A stretch of 64,000 nucleotides of DNA from Piscinibacter sp. XHJ-5. GTDB taxonomy: Bacteria; Pseudomonadota; Gammaproteobacteria; Burkholderiales; Burkholderiaceae_C. Where the stretch lies: assembly GCF_029855045.1 (NCBI RefSeq), contig NZ_CP123228.1, forward strand, positions 4,464,001-4,528,000, written 5' to 3'. A model generated the notes under the pieces. The model saw only the letters and a program-made list of their open reading frames with translations, did no database searches and was not told the origin of the DNA. Shown here one piece after another: positions 1 through 8,424 of this stretch. How positions within the stretch are numbered: position 1 is the first letter of the stretch; each line of letters starts with the position of its first letter. Position numbers and translations under genes: made by a program.

Positions 1-92
1 TCGGCGCGCAGGCAGATCAGGCGGATCAGCGGATTCAGGTCGCGCGCCTCGGCGACACGCAGCTGCAAGGTGGCGGGGGTGGAGGTCGACAT
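1..92 (-). CDS. PDR/VanB-family oxidoreductase, N-terminal fragment
   Basis: Only the first 30 or so codons lie in the window; the gene runs off the left edge. The start ATG is at 92, 15 bases after the iorB stop, so it looks like the third gene of the iorA-iorB operon. The visible N-terminus (RVAEARDLNPLIRLICLRA) resembles the opening of phthalate-dioxygenase-reductase/VanB-type flavin and 2Fe-2S reductases, which pass electrons from NAD(P)H to an oxygenase or ferredoxin partner. No cofactor-binding motif is inside the window, so the family call rests on this short stretch and is tentative. Confidence 0.55.
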   Translation of the reverse strand, partial: MSTSTPATLQLRVAEARDLNPLIRLICLRA

Positions 93-107
93 GGCAAGCA
101 TTCCGTC

Positions 108-1604
108 TCAGGCCAGCGCATGGCGCGCGAGCGTCGCGCGCAGCTTGTCGCCATGCTCGTCGGCCAGCGCGGCATCGCGCAGCTCGCGCAGCGTGGCCGG
201 CGCAAGCGCCGCGCCGGCGCGCTCCACGGCCGCCATGAGGGCCTCGAAGTTGCTCAGCCCGCGCGCGTGCGTGTCGCTGTAGCCCTTGACCAGCCGCTGG
301 CATTGCGCCACCTCGACCGCGAGCTGCGGGTTGACGGCAGCCGCCTGCGCGATCTGCGCAAGCCATGGCTCGATGCGCTGCGTCTCCGCCGCGAAGCGCA
401 GCGTGCCGCGGCGCCAGCGCTTCATGCCGGCCACGAGGTACAGCATCAGGAAGCCGCGCAGCGAGCTGGTGGTGATCACGCGGCCGTTGCGCGTGAAGCG
501 CTCGACCAGGCGGCGCGGCCAGCCCGAGCCCGCCAGCCATCGGCCCAGGCCGGCCGGCAGCGTCTCGCAGATCTCCTGCAGGCGCGGGTGCATGTACTCG
601 TTGATCGCGAGCAGCTGGCCGTCCTTCACGCGCACTTCGTCGCGCACGCGGTCGAAGCGTGAGGCGCGGGTCTTCAGCTCGGCGACGCGGATCGTGTCCT
701 CGTAGCTCATCCACAGCGCGAGGTGGCGTGCGGTCTCCCGCAGCAGCAGCGGCTCGCCGTCGGCTGCCGGCAGCTGCGCGATGCGCGCCAGCCGATCGAG
801 GTACAGCCCCGCGTACGCCGGGTCCTGGTAGTCGACGAGGCGGCGCACGCCTTCGACGATCAGGCCCCTGGCATCGGCCGGGAAGTTGCCGTCGATGCGC
901 TCGAGCAAGGCCCGCACGGCGGGATCGCGCGGCGTGCGCGCGGGCATCGCAGGCAACGCGGGCGCCTCCTCGGGCTCGGCACCGGCCCGGGCGTAGGCGG
1001 CGGCGAAGGCCTTCAGGCTGGGCGCGACGCCCACGCCGCCGCGCTGGATGGTGGCCTCGAACTGGTTGCGCGAGAACGGCAGCACGCCCGTGCCGGCCAG
1101 CGCGCCGAACATCACCGCGCTGATCACGCTGCCGGCGTCCTCGGCGGCCTGCGCCATGTCGAAGCGCACGAAGCGCTTGGCCTGCGCCTTCGCATGCGCC
1201 AGCAGCTGCTCGCTGTCCACACGACCGTCGCCCATCGCCGTCTTCTCGGCGATCGAGTAGACACGATGAGTCGACGCGATCAGCGTCGTGCGGTCCGCCG
1301 TGACCAGCCCGCGCTGCACCGCGCGGCCGGCTTCCATGAGCTCGGAGGCGAGCACCACGTCGACATCGCCGGGCAGCGGCATCAGCGCCAGCACGGGCGT
1401 GCCGCCGTCGCGCTCGGCCTGCCCCTTCGGGTACAGCTCGACGTAGTAGATGGTCGCGCCGGTGCGCTGCGCGACGCCGGGCACCGAGGTCGTCTGCGCG
1501 ATGTGGCCGTTGTGCTCGCCGAGATCGACGATCCAGTCCGCCAGCACGCCGCCGCCTTCGCCGCCCATGGCGAGGATGGCGATCTTGATGGGTTGGGTGG
1601 CCAT
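108..1604 (-). CDS. iorB: Indolepyruvate ferredoxin oxidoreductase, beta subunit
   Basis: Small catalytic partner of IorA in the oxidative decarboxylation of aryl-pyruvates (indolepyruvate, phenylpyruvate) to aryl-acyl-CoA with ferredoxin. The N-terminus has the family signature ILAMGGEGGGVLADW followed by TTSVPGVAQRTGATIYYVE; the C-terminal half (about 230-498) is the extra domain common in proteobacterial long-form IorB. At about 498 aa it is far longer than archaeal IorB (about 200 aa), as expected for this form. Two adjacent ATGs (1607 and 1604) are possible starts; the second gives the usual MATQPIKI opening. It follows iorA after about 100 bases that hold an inverted repeat. Confidence 0.9.
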   Translation of the reverse strand: MATQPIKIAILAMGGEGGGVLADWIVDLGEHNGHIAQTTSVPGVAQRTGATIYYVELYPKGQAERDGGTPVLALMPLPGDVDVVLASELMEAGRAVQRGLVTADRTTLIASTHRVYSIAEKTAMGDGRVDSEQLLAHAKAQAKRFVRFDMAQAAEDAGSVISAVMFGALAGTGVLPFSRNQFEATIQRGGVGVAPSLKAFAAAYARAGAEPEEAPALPAMPARTPRDPAVRALLERIDGNFPADARGLIVEGVRRLVDYQDPAYAGLYLDRLARIAQLPAADGEPLLLRETARHLALWMSYEDTIRVAELKTRASRFDRVRDEVRVKDGQLLAINEYMHPRLQEICETLPAGLGRWLAGSGWPRRLVERFTRNGRVITTSSLRGFLMLYLVAGMKRWRRGTLRFAAETQRIEPWLAQIAQAAAVNPQLAVEVAQCQRLVKGYSDTHARGLSNFEALMAAVERAGAALAPATLRELRDAALADEHGDKLRATLARHALA

Positions 1605-1635
1605 CATTGGCTCAACGCAGTGAACGGTGCTGCAC

Positions 1636-1690
1636 GGAGAACACAAAGAGGAAGGAATTCATCTGGATGTCCTCCGTGTTCTCTGTGTTG
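1636..1690. repeat. Imperfect inverted repeat between iorA and iorB
   Basis: The gap between the iorA stop and the iorB start contains GAGAACACAAAGAGGA facing TCCTCCGTGTTCTC across a loop of about 18 bases. The arms can fold into an imperfect hairpin in either transcript. It may be a dispersed intergenic repeat or a processing/attenuation site that alters iorB output relative to iorA. No U-tract follows, so it is not a classical terminator. Confidence 0.5.
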
Positions 1691-1708
1691 AAGCAGTCGG
1701 CCGGCACT

Positions 1709-3853
1709 TCAGAACGCATACCGCTCACGGACCCGCGCATCCCGCCGCTGCAGGCGTCCGATCACGGCCTGTCGCACGCGTTGGCGCAGCCGATCCCAGC
1801 GCGTCGGGTTGCTGACGATCTGCGCCTTGTAGAACGAGGGACACAGCACCGCTGCGTGCGAGACCTCGCCGCACAGGCCGCAGCCCACGCATGAGTCGAG
1901 CACGGTGGCCACCGGGTCGGTGCGCAGCGGGTCCGGGTTGGGCTTGATCGACAGCGACGGGCAGCCGGACAGGCGGATGCAGGAATGGTCGCCGGTGCAG
2001 GTGTCGGCATCGACGCCGAAGCGCTCGCGCACCACGCGCTCGCCGGCGGCCACCGCCTTGCGCACCAGCGGCTTCTCGCGGCGCTGCTTGTTGAGCATGC
2101 ATTCGCTCTGCGCGATCAGCACCTTCGGGCCCTTTTCGCGCGTCGTCAGTGCCTCCTTCAGTGCGTCGCGCATGCCGGCGACGTCGTAGGTGCGGCGCAT
2201 CGTGCGCACCCACTTGACGCCGACGCCGCGCACCGCCGACTCGATCGCATGACCGGTGCTGCGCGTCGGGTTCTCGGCGGTCGACGACAGGATGTCCTGG
2301 CCGCCGGTGGCCGAGGTGTAGCTGTTGTCGACGACGATGGTGAGGTTGTCGCTGCGGTTGAAGACTGCGTTGGCGATGCCGCTGGTCAGGCCGTTGTGCC
2401 AGAAGCCGCCGTCGCCCATCACGCTGATGGCGCGCTTGCCCGTCGGGGCATTCAGCGCGGCCGCCCCGGCCCCGCCCAGCCCATACCCCATCGTCGTGTT
2501 GCCCAGGTTGAACGGCGGCAGGATGGAGAAGAGGTGGCAGCCGATGTCGGCGCTGACGTGGTGCGGCCCGAGCTCGCGCTCGACCAGCTTCATCGCGGTG
2601 AAGATGGGCCGCTCCGGGCAGCCGGTGCAAAAGCCAGGCGGACGCGCATTGACGTTGTCGGCGATCGGCTTGAGCGGGATCACCGCGCCCTTCGGCGTGG
2701 CCGCGCGGGTCGCCGGCTTCTCGATGCGGCCGTAGCGCTCGAGGAATGCCCGCGTGCCCTTCAGCAGTTCGGCAGCGGAATACTCGCCGGCCATCGGCAG
2801 CAGGTCCTTGCCGTGCAGCACGGTGGTCGAGCCGGCCTGGCGCAGCAGGGTGGCGATGTTCTGCTCGATGAAGTTGGGCTGGCCCTCCTCCACCATCAGC
2901 ACGGCGCCCTTGCCGCGGCAGAAGCGCTGCACCTCGCTGTCGATCACCGGATAGGCGACGTTCATCACGTACAGCGGCACGCGGCTGTTGCCGTAGACGT
3001 CGGCCATGCCCAGGCGAGACAGCGCGCGGATGAGCGTGTTGTAGCTGCCGCCCTGCACGACGATGCCGATGTCGTCGGCGTCCTCGGCAAAGAATTCGTT
3101 GAGGCCGCGCTCCTCGATGAAGCGCACCGCCGCCGGCCAGCGCTCGGCCACCTTCTCCTGCTCGTGCGCAAAGCTCGCCGGCGGCAGCACGATGCGGCTC
3201 ACGTCGCGCCGCGGGCTCTCGAGGGCGTCGCGCACGGTGTAGGCGGGTGTCACGTTGTCGGCGGCGACGAACTCGCCGTGCACGTGGCAGGCGCGGATGC
3301 GCAGCTGCAGCATCACCGGCGTGCGGCTGGCCTCCGACAGCGCGAAGCCGTGCTTCACCGCCTGCACGATGGACGGCAGGTTGGGCCGCGGATCGAGCAG
3401 CCAGATCTGCGACTTCATCGCGAAGGCGTGGCTGCGCTCCTGCATGATCGACGAGCCTTCGCCGTAGTCCTCGCCGACGACGATGAGCGCCCCGCCCGTC
3501 ACCCCGCCCGACGCCAGGTTGGCCAGTGCGTCCGAGGCGACGTTGGTGCCGACGGTCGACTTGAAGGTCACCGCGCCGCGCAGCGGGTAGTTGACCGAAG
3601 CGGCCAGCGTGGCAGCGGCAGTCGCCTCGCTGGCGCTGTTCTCGAAGCGGATGCCGTGCTCGGCGAGGATGTCCTGTGCGTCGGCCAGCACATCCATCAG
3701 GTGGGAGATGGGCGCGCCCTGGTAGCCCGCGACGTAGGCCACGCCGGACTCGAGCAGCGCCTTGGTCACCGCGAGAATGCCCTCGCCGCGAAACACCTCG
3801 CCGGCGCCGAGCCGCAGCTTCTTCACTTCCTCGACAAACGAACGCTCAGCCAT
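1709..3853 (-). CDS. iorA: Indolepyruvate ferredoxin oxidoreductase, alpha subunit
   Basis: Thiamine-diphosphate subunit of aryl-pyruvate:ferredoxin oxidoreductase, cytoplasmic, about 714 aa. Visible parts in order: N-terminal pyrimidine-binding domain (GYQGAPISHLMDVLADA), a central FCTGCPERP segment, the ThDP/Mg site MGDGGFWHNGLTSGIAN followed by DNSYTSATGG, and a C-terminal ferredoxin-like region with CTGDHSCIRLSGC and CVGCGLCGE. The start at 3853 (MAERSFVEE) is chosen because the longer version would read through the control region shared with the divergent MarR gene. First gene of iorA-iorB-reductase; likely controlled by that MarR protein. Confidence 0.92.
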   Translation of the reverse strand: MAERSFVEEVKKLRLGAGEVFRGEGILAVTKALLESGVAYVAGYQGAPISHLMDVLADAQDILAEHGIRFENSASEATAAATLAASVNYPLRGAVTFKSTVGTNVASDALANLASGGVTGGALIVVGEDYGEGSSIMQERSHAFAMKSQIWLLDPRPNLPSIVQAVKHGFALSEASRTPVMLQLRIRACHVHGEFVAADNVTPAYTVRDALESPRRDVSRIVLPPASFAHEQEKVAERWPAAVRFIEERGLNEFFAEDADDIGIVVQGGSYNTLIRALSRLGMADVYGNSRVPLYVMNVAYPVIDSEVQRFCRGKGAVLMVEEGQPNFIEQNIATLLRQAGSTTVLHGKDLLPMAGEYSAAELLKGTRAFLERYGRIEKPATRAATPKGAVIPLKPIADNVNARPPGFCTGCPERPIFTAMKLVERELGPHHVSADIGCHLFSILPPFNLGNTTMGYGLGGAGAAALNAPTGKRAISVMGDGGFWHNGLTSGIANAVFNRSDNLTIVVDNSYTSATGGQDILSSTAENPTRSTGHAIESAVRGVGVKWVRTMRRTYDVAGMRDALKEALTTREKGPKVLIAQSECMLNKQRREKPLVRKAVAAGERVVRERFGVDADTCTGDHSCIRLSGCPSLSIKPNPDPLRTDPVATVLDSCVGCGLCGEVSHAAVLCPSFYKAQIVSNPTRWDRLRQRVRQAVIGRLQRRDARVRERYAF

Positions 3854-3916
3854 CGGGGTCCTCGGTGGGCTGCCGCGGGTGCACTCCGCGATCCATGATT
3901 CCCAGAATAGTTTAAA

Positions 3917-3945
3917 GTTGAACATATGAAAAGTCATACGTCAAC
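3917..3945. promoter_or_regulatory. MarR-type operator palindrome
   Basis: Near-perfect palindrome GTTGAACATATGA-AAAG-TCATACGTCAAC in the AT-rich gap between iorA (minus) and marR (plus). A half-site with the same 11-mer ATATGAAAAGT lies upstream of the minus-strand gene ending at 6264. An operator here would explain both autoregulation and control of iorAB. Assignment to this MarR protein is inferred from position. Confidence 0.65.
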
Positions 3946-3982
3946 GGATCCGGGAAAACCCGCTCGGCCGCACAATCGGCCG

Positions 3983-4462
3983 ATGAGCAATGCCCGCCGC
4001 GCATCCGCGCACTTCGTCGACGACTACCTGCCCGCGCTGCTGGCCCAGGCGAGCCAGCTGATCTCCGGCGAGTTCCATCTGGTGGTGCGCACCAATGGCT
4101 TCAGCGTGTCGGAGTGGCGGGTGCTTGCCACGCTGGCCGGCAACGACCCGTTGAGCATCGGCCGGCTCGCGCAGATCACCACCATCAAGCAGCCCACCGT
4201 GACGCGCCTGCTCGACCGCATGGAAGCCAAGCGTCTGGTGCAGCGCGTGGAGAACGACGGCGACCGGCGCATCACCCTGGTGCGCATCACGCCCACCGGC
4301 ACCCGGATGGTGTCGCGCCTCATCCCGCTGGCCCGCGAACACGAGCAGCGGGTGCTCGAGCCCTTCGGGCTGCAGCGGGCGGAGGACCTGAAGTCCACCT
4401 TGCGCAGCATCATCGAGTTGCACCGGGGCTCGATGGCGGAAGCGGCGGACGACGAGGAGTGA
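3983..4462 (+). CDS. MarR-family transcriptional regulator
   Basis: A 159-residue winged-helix regulator. The middle shows SVSEWRVLATLAGNDPLSIGRLAQ, then TTIKQPTVTRLLDRMEAKRLV as recognition helix and wing, and the DRRITLVRITPTG wing typical of MarR proteins. MarR proteins usually repress catabolic genes and are released by aromatic ligands. An ATG at 3926 is in frame but sits inside the palindromic operator, so the ATG at 3983 is preferred. Divergent from iorA and tail-to-tail with the hydrolase gene, whose stop abuts its own at 4463. Probable targets are iorAB and the 4463-7337 genes. Confidence 0.9.
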   Translation: MSNARRASAHFVDDYLPALLAQASQLISGEFHLVVRTNGFSVSEWRVLATLAGNDPLSIGRLAQITTIKQPTVTRLLDRMEAKRLVQRVENDGDRRITLVRITPTGTRMVSRLIPLAREHEQRVLEPFGLQRAEDLKSTLRSIIELHRGSMAEAADDEE

Positions 4463-5278
4463 TCAGGGGGTGGCGTTGTCCCCGGCGTCCAGAAACGTCG
4501 CCACCGTCCGCGAAAACTCACGCGGCAGTTGATCCGGCAGCGGCACCATCCCCTCGGCCATGACCGCCACGCGCGCATGGCGAATGTGCGCCTGCAGCTC
4601 TCCCACGTGCGGCGATGCGAACGGATCGCCGTCGGCGCGGATCAGCAGCGTCGGCTGCGTCACGCGATCGATGTGATCCTCCATGCGGTACGCCGCCACG
4701 GCGCGATGCCCGGCCTCCACATCGCCTGACACCTTGAGCGCGTCGCGCACGAAAGCCTCGAGCAGCTCGGGACGCCCCGGCGGATAGAAGCCCTGCCGGC
4801 GCTGCCAGAGCGCAGCGAGGTGGCTGCCGTCGGCGCTCGGCTCGACCGCATCGATCGGGGGCCGCTCGCGGCGCGCGCGTCGGAACGCCTCGCCGGTGTA
4901 CGGCGTCGACGAAAGCACCACCGATGCGACACGCGCCGGATGCGCGGCAGCCAGGTGCATCGCGATCACGCCGCCGGTGTGATGGCCGACCACATGCGCC
5001 CGCGCGATCGACAGGGCGTCGAGCAGCTCCACCGCGACCGCGGCCCACCCCTCGATGCTCGCCGGCTCGCGCAAAGGCGCCGAGTCGCCGAAGCCGGGCG
5101 TGTCCATCGCGATGGCGCGAAAGCGCTGCCCGAGCAGCGGCAGCACCTCGCGGTATTCGGCCCAGCTGCGCGGCGTCTGGTGCAGCAGCAGGACCACGGG
5201 CGCCGCGGCATCGCCGCAGCTCGCGAAGTGCAGCTGTCCGATCGACAGGTCGGCGAAGTGGCGCCGGATGGGTGTCAC
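4463..5278 (-). CDS. Alpha/beta-fold hydrolase homologue with degenerate catalytic triad
   Basis: A 271-residue alpha/beta-hydrolase-fold protein starting at GTG 5278, which overlaps the stop of the preceding dehydrogenase gene (GTGA). The fold markers are present: LLLHQTPRSW (oxyanion region), MDTPGFGDS, the nucleophile elbow VVGHHTGGVIA, and LLIRADGDPF for the acid. The elbow reads G-H-H-T-G, so histidine (residue 100) replaces the usual serine; the C-terminal region that normally supplies GH reads AEGMVPLPDQLP, with no histidine. It may be non-hydrolytic or use different chemistry. Last of three tightly coupled minus-strand genes. Confidence 0.85.
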   Translation of the reverse strand: MTPIRRHFADLSIGQLHFASCGDAAAPVVLLLHQTPRSWAEYREVLPLLGQRFRAIAMDTPGFGDSAPLREPASIEGWAAVAVELLDALSIARAHVVGHHTGGVIAMHLAAAHPARVASVVLSSTPYTGEAFRRARRERPPIDAVEPSADGSHLAALWQRRQGFYPPGRPELLEAFVRDALKVSGDVEAGHRAVAAYRMEDHIDRVTQPTLLIRADGDPFASPHVGELQAHIRHARVAVMAEGMVPLPDQLPREFSRTVATFLDAGDNATP

Positions 5279-6261
5279 GACTGTGTCGCCTCGGCCGGTG
5301 CGCGCCACAGGCCGGCGTGCCGCAGCATCCCCAGCGTGCGCGCCAGCACGTCGCGGCGATAGGCCGCGATGTCGCGCCCGGCGTAGTCGTAGAAGCCGCT
5401 GCCGCTCTTCACACCCAGGCGGCCCTGCTCCACCATGCGGTCCACGATGGCCGGCGCCGTGTAGCGCTGTGCGTCGATCGATGCCGACATCTCGCGGCTC
5501 GCGTGGTGCAGGATGTCGCTGCCTCCGAAGTCGATGAACTCCACCACGCCGAGCGCCGCGAAGCGCAGGCCCATGCCGTAGCGCGTCGCCTTGTCGATCT
5601 CCTCGGCGGTGGCCGCGCCCTCCTCGATCATGCGCGCCGCCTCGTTCATGACCAGCGCCTGCAGCCGCGGCACGATGTAGCCCGGCGTCGGCCCGCACAT
5701 CACCGGCACCTTGCCGATGCCCTCCATCAGCGCACGCGCGCGCGCCACCACCGCGGCATCGGTGCCGGGGTGCGTGCTCAGCTCGACCACCGGGATCACG
5801 TATGCCGGGTTGAGCCAGTGCATGTTGAGAAAGCGCTGCGGCCGCCGCACCAGCGCCGCCAGCTGCGTCACCAGGATGCTGCTGGTGGTCGACGTGAGGA
5901 TGGCGTCGTCGCTGCAGTGCCGGCTGAGCTGCTCCAGCGCTTCGCGCTTGGCCTGCAGGGTCTCCGGCACGCCTTCGAACACCAGCTCCGCGCGGGCCAG
6001 CGCGGCGGGCGCGCCGGCGGCGTCGACGAGCTCGACGCGGCCGGCGATGGCATCGACCTGCTCCGGCGCGAACGCGCCGAGCTGCGCCAGCCCGTCGAGG
6101 CTGGACCGGATCTCGCCGCGCGCGTCTTCGCACAGGCGCTGCCAGGCGTCGGCCGAGCGAGGGCGCAGGTCGACCAGTGCGATGCGGTGGCCGGCATACG
6201 CGAAGGCGATCGCGATGCCGCGTCCCATGCGTCCGGCACCGACGGCGGCGAAGCGGGCCAT
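5275..6261 (-). CDS. 3-hydroxyacyl-CoA dehydrogenase family protein
   Basis: NAD-dependent dehydrogenase of 328 aa with the 3HCDH layout: Rossmann domain opening FAAVGAGRMGRGIAIAFAYAG with an acidic residue after beta-2 (ALVDLRP), the catalytic stretch TSTTSSILVTQL, HWLNPAYVIPVVE (histidine of the H-x-x-N-P motif) and the C-terminal helical domain with PGYIVPRLQALVMNEA. Expected reaction: oxidation or reduction of a 3-hydroxy/3-keto acyl thioester or similar hydroxy acid. The start is 2 bases after the upstream octopine-dehydrogenase-like stop and its end overlaps the hydrolase start, so the three genes are translated together. The substrate is not evident. Confidence 0.88.
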   Translation of the reverse strand: MARFAAVGAGRMGRGIAIAFAYAGHRIALVDLRPRSADAWQRLCEDARGEIRSSLDGLAQLGAFAPEQVDAIAGRVELVDAAGAPAALARAELVFEGVPETLQAKREALEQLSRHCSDDAILTSTTSSILVTQLAALVRRPQRFLNMHWLNPAYVIPVVELSTHPGTDAAVVARARALMEGIGKVPVMCGPTPGYIVPRLQALVMNEAARMIEEGAATAEEIDKATRYGMGLRFAALGVVEFIDFGGSDILHHASREMSASIDAQRYTAPAIVDRMVEQGRLGVKSGSGFYDYAGRDIAAYRRDVLARTLGMLRHAGLWRAPAEATQS

Positions 6262-6263
6262 GG

Positions 6264-7337
6264 TCAGGCGCCTTCGCGCAGGCGCCGCTGCAGGCTGTCG
6301 CGGTCCAGCGCCGCCAGGCCGAGCGCCTCGAGGCTGCGCGGACCTCGCCGCAGGTCGCGCCCGAGGAAGCCGCCGACGATGGCAAGCAGCCCGTGCGCGA
6401 TCGGCGCGTCGGTGCCGCTCCAGCGTGCCACCGAGGCGAGAAAGGCCAGCCCGAGCTCGGTGTCCTCGACGATGTAGCGGTGCGTGTGCAGGTCGATGTG
6501 CTCCCGCCAGTCGCCCGACTTGACGAGCTTCTTGTGCGCGTCGCCGTACATCCAGCGGTCGTTGAGGTAGTGGTCGGCCAGCGGGTAGTGCGGCGCCGCG
6601 TAGCCGAGCGCCTCGCGCACGGCGATGCGTTCGTGGTCGAGGCGGTCGGTGACCGCGCGCACCGCGGGCTGCGTGCCCTCGTTGTGGATGTCCCAGCGCT
6701 CGAAGTGCTGCAGCGGCGCGGCGTTCATCACCATCAGCGGCGGGTGGATGACGGGGCCGGCGTTCATCAGCGCGCCCGACAGCGCGTCGCCGCAGCCGTG
6801 CACGCTGGGATACGCCTCGCGGATGACGGCGATCGCATCCGCCTCGCGCCGCCCCGGGTACACGCCGGTCGGCAGGCGCACCGCGCGGACCGTGACGTTG
6901 ACCTCGCGCTCGCCGTGCTTGCGCGCCAGGTAGGGCAAGGTGCCGGTCTCCGCCCAGGCGACGTCGGCGCGCTGGCCCGCATCGCGCACTGACTGCGCCA
7001 TGACATAGCTGCCGAAGGTTCCCGGCGCGAGGAACACGACCTGGCCGCTCGCCAGGTGCGGCGCCATCGCGCGGGCAATGTCGGCCTGCGCGACGGCCGG
7101 GCTCGGGATGACGACGAGGCGAACGTCCTTCAGCGCCTGTCCGATGTCGGCCGTGGCGAGCGCGATGCGCACCTCGCGCGATCCGTCGGCGTCCTTGAGC
7201 ACGATGGCGCGGCTGTCGATCACCGGCTGCAGCGCGGCCGCGTCGCGGCGCCACAGGCGCACTTCGTGGCCTGCTTCGGACAGGTCCGCAGCAGCGGCGT
7301 AGCAGCCGTGGCCGCCACCGAGAACAGCGATCTTCAT
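6264..7337 (-). CDS. NAD/NADP octopine/nopaline dehydrogenase family protein
   Basis: A 357-residue two-domain dehydrogenase. N-terminal Rossmann motif IAVLGGGHGCYAAAADLSEAGHEVRLWRR; C-terminal helical substrate domain (about 190-340) with the family stretch NAGPVIHPPLMVMNAA and a conserved histidine-rich region (REHIDLHTHRYIVEDTELG). Members form or cleave N-(carboxyalkyl) amino acids or related compounds. First gene of the three-gene minus-strand set. The upstream gap carries a copy of the operator core seen beside marR, which suggests common regulation with iorAB. The true substrate cannot be read from sequence. Confidence 0.85.
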   Translation of the reverse strand: MKIAVLGGGHGCYAAAADLSEAGHEVRLWRRDAAALQPVIDSRAIVLKDADGSREVRIALATADIGQALKDVRLVVIPSPAVAQADIARAMAPHLASGQVVFLAPGTFGSYVMAQSVRDAGQRADVAWAETGTLPYLARKHGEREVNVTVRAVRLPTGVYPGRREADAIAVIREAYPSVHGCGDALSGALMNAGPVIHPPLMVMNAAPLQHFERWDIHNEGTQPAVRAVTDRLDHERIAVREALGYAAPHYPLADHYLNDRWMYGDAHKKLVKSGDWREHIDLHTHRYIVEDTELGLAFLASVARWSGTDAPIAHGLLAIVGGFLGRDLRRGPRSLEALGLAALDRDSLQRRLREGA

Positions 7338-7395
7338 GGGGATGGCACCGTGTTGCGGACGACGCGCAAGGCGCCGCCGTGTCAGGATGAGCTAT

Positions 7396-7425
7396 ACATT
7401 ACTTTTCATATCTTTAGTTGTCAAT
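7396..7425 (-). promoter_or_regulatory. Second MarR-type operator core
   Basis: On the minus strand the sequence AAAGATATGAAAAGTAATG lies about 65 bases upstream of the start at 7337. It shares the uninterrupted 11-mer ATATGAAAAGT with the palindrome at 3917-3945, and both lie in AT-rich islands in otherwise GC-rich DNA. Its second arm is less symmetric than the first site. Likely the control point of the 4463-7337 genes. Confidence 0.55.
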
Positions 7426-7583
7426 GAATTGGTGGCCGGGCGGCTGCCTCTGCGGTGGCCTGGCTCCGCGTTGCCGCTGACGATGTGCGCAACAGTGCAC
7501 ATGTGTGCTTGCGCTTCAGCCTGGCTTCAGCTTTCGCCCATCGAATGCGCGCCGCCTTTCAACCCTTTCTTGGCCTGGATTCC

Positions 7584-8342
7584 ATGACCCTGCGTCCTTC
7601 CCGTTTCTGTCTGCTCGTTGCGGCTGCACTGTGCTCTGCCGCCTCCTTCGCCGCCTCTCCCGCCGCTGCGCACTGGGAGTACCGCGGCACCCATGGCGCC
7701 GCCCACTGGGCCACGCTCGACTCGGCCTACGAGGCCTGCGCCAAAGGGAAGACGCAGTCGCCGATCGACATCCGCAACGCAACGCCGGCCGCGCTGCCCG
7801 CGCTCGAGTTCAGCTACGGCCGCGTCGCGCCGTCCATCGTCAACAACGGGCACACCATCCAGGTCAACGTGCCGCCCGGCCAGGTGCTGCGCATCGGCGA
7901 GCATGCCTACAACCTCGTGCAGTTCCACTTCCACACGCCCAGCGAGGAGCACGTGAACGGCAAGGCGAGCGCGATGGTCGCCCACTTCGTGCACCGCGAT
8001 GCCGAAGGCGGCCTGGCCGTCGTGGCCGCCCTCATCCAGCCGGGCAAGGCGAACCCGGGCTTCGAGGCCGTCCTGTCGCATCTGCCGGCCCGGGCTGGCG
8101 AGACCTTGACCGTCGAGGGCCTGGAGCTCGATCTCGCCGCGCTGCTGCCTGCCGGGCACCGCTACTACGACTTCGAAGGCTCGCTGACGACCCCGCCCTG
8201 CTCGGAGAAGGTGCAGTGGATGGTGCTGACGGAGCCGGTCACCGTGTCGCCCCAAGCGATCCGCGGCTTTCGCAAGCTCTACTCGTCGAATGCACGCCCG
8301 GTGCAGCCGCTGAACGGCCGGCTGGTGCGCGTGTCGCAGTAA
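7584..8342 (+). CDS. Periplasmic alpha-class carbonic anhydrase
   Basis: Zinc enzyme interconverting CO2 and bicarbonate, 252 aa. An N-terminal signal peptide (MTLRPSRFCLLVAAALC, cleavage after AASFAAS/PAAA) indicates export. Alpha-CA hallmarks: KTQSPIDIRNA, the zinc ligands in QFHFHTPSEEH with the following VAHFVH histidine, and the GSLTTPPCSEKVQWMVL active-site wall. Start at 7584 places the signal peptide at the N-terminus; upstream in-frame codons do not look coding. It stands alone, followed by a REP-like hairpin that separates it from the convergent kinase gene. Confidence 0.95.
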   Translation: MTLRPSRFCLLVAAALCSAASFAASPAAAHWEYRGTHGAAHWATLDSAYEACAKGKTQSPIDIRNATPAALPALEFSYGRVAPSIVNNGHTIQVNVPPGQVLRIGEHAYNLVQFHFHTPSEEHVNGKASAMVAHFVHRDAEGGLAVVAALIQPGKANPGFEAVLSHLPARAGETLTVEGLELDLAALLPAGHRYYDFEGSLTTPPCSEKVQWMVLTEPVTVSPQAIRGFRKLYSSNARPVQPLNGRLVRVSQ

Positions 8343-8373
8343 GGCGCCACGCACGCGGCCGCCCTCACACCTG

Positions 8374-8399
8374 CCCCTTTCCCACGAGCGGGAGAGGGG
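8374..8399. repeat. REP-like hairpin, copy 1
   Basis: Inverted repeat CCCCTTTCCC / GGGAGAGGGG with a six-base loop, between the convergent carbonic anhydrase and kinase genes. It belongs to a family with the consensus CCCTCTCCCGC...GCGGGAGAGGG seen five times in this window, always between genes. Here it could end transcription from both sides. Confidence 0.75.
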
Positions 8400-8424
8400 C
8401 GTGCCGAGCAGCGGGCGAACCGCA

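Noticed and set aside
1985..3898. Long open frame on the plus strand opposite iorA
   Set aside because: Antisense frame produced by high GC; composition is Arg/Ala/His-rich with no family signature. Many other long antisense frames in the window were dismissed for the same reason.
3926..3982. Longer N-terminus for the MarR protein starting at 3926
   Set aside because: The extra codons run through the palindromic operator and the added residues (Ser/Pro/His-rich) are not MarR-like; ATG 3983 fits the family length.
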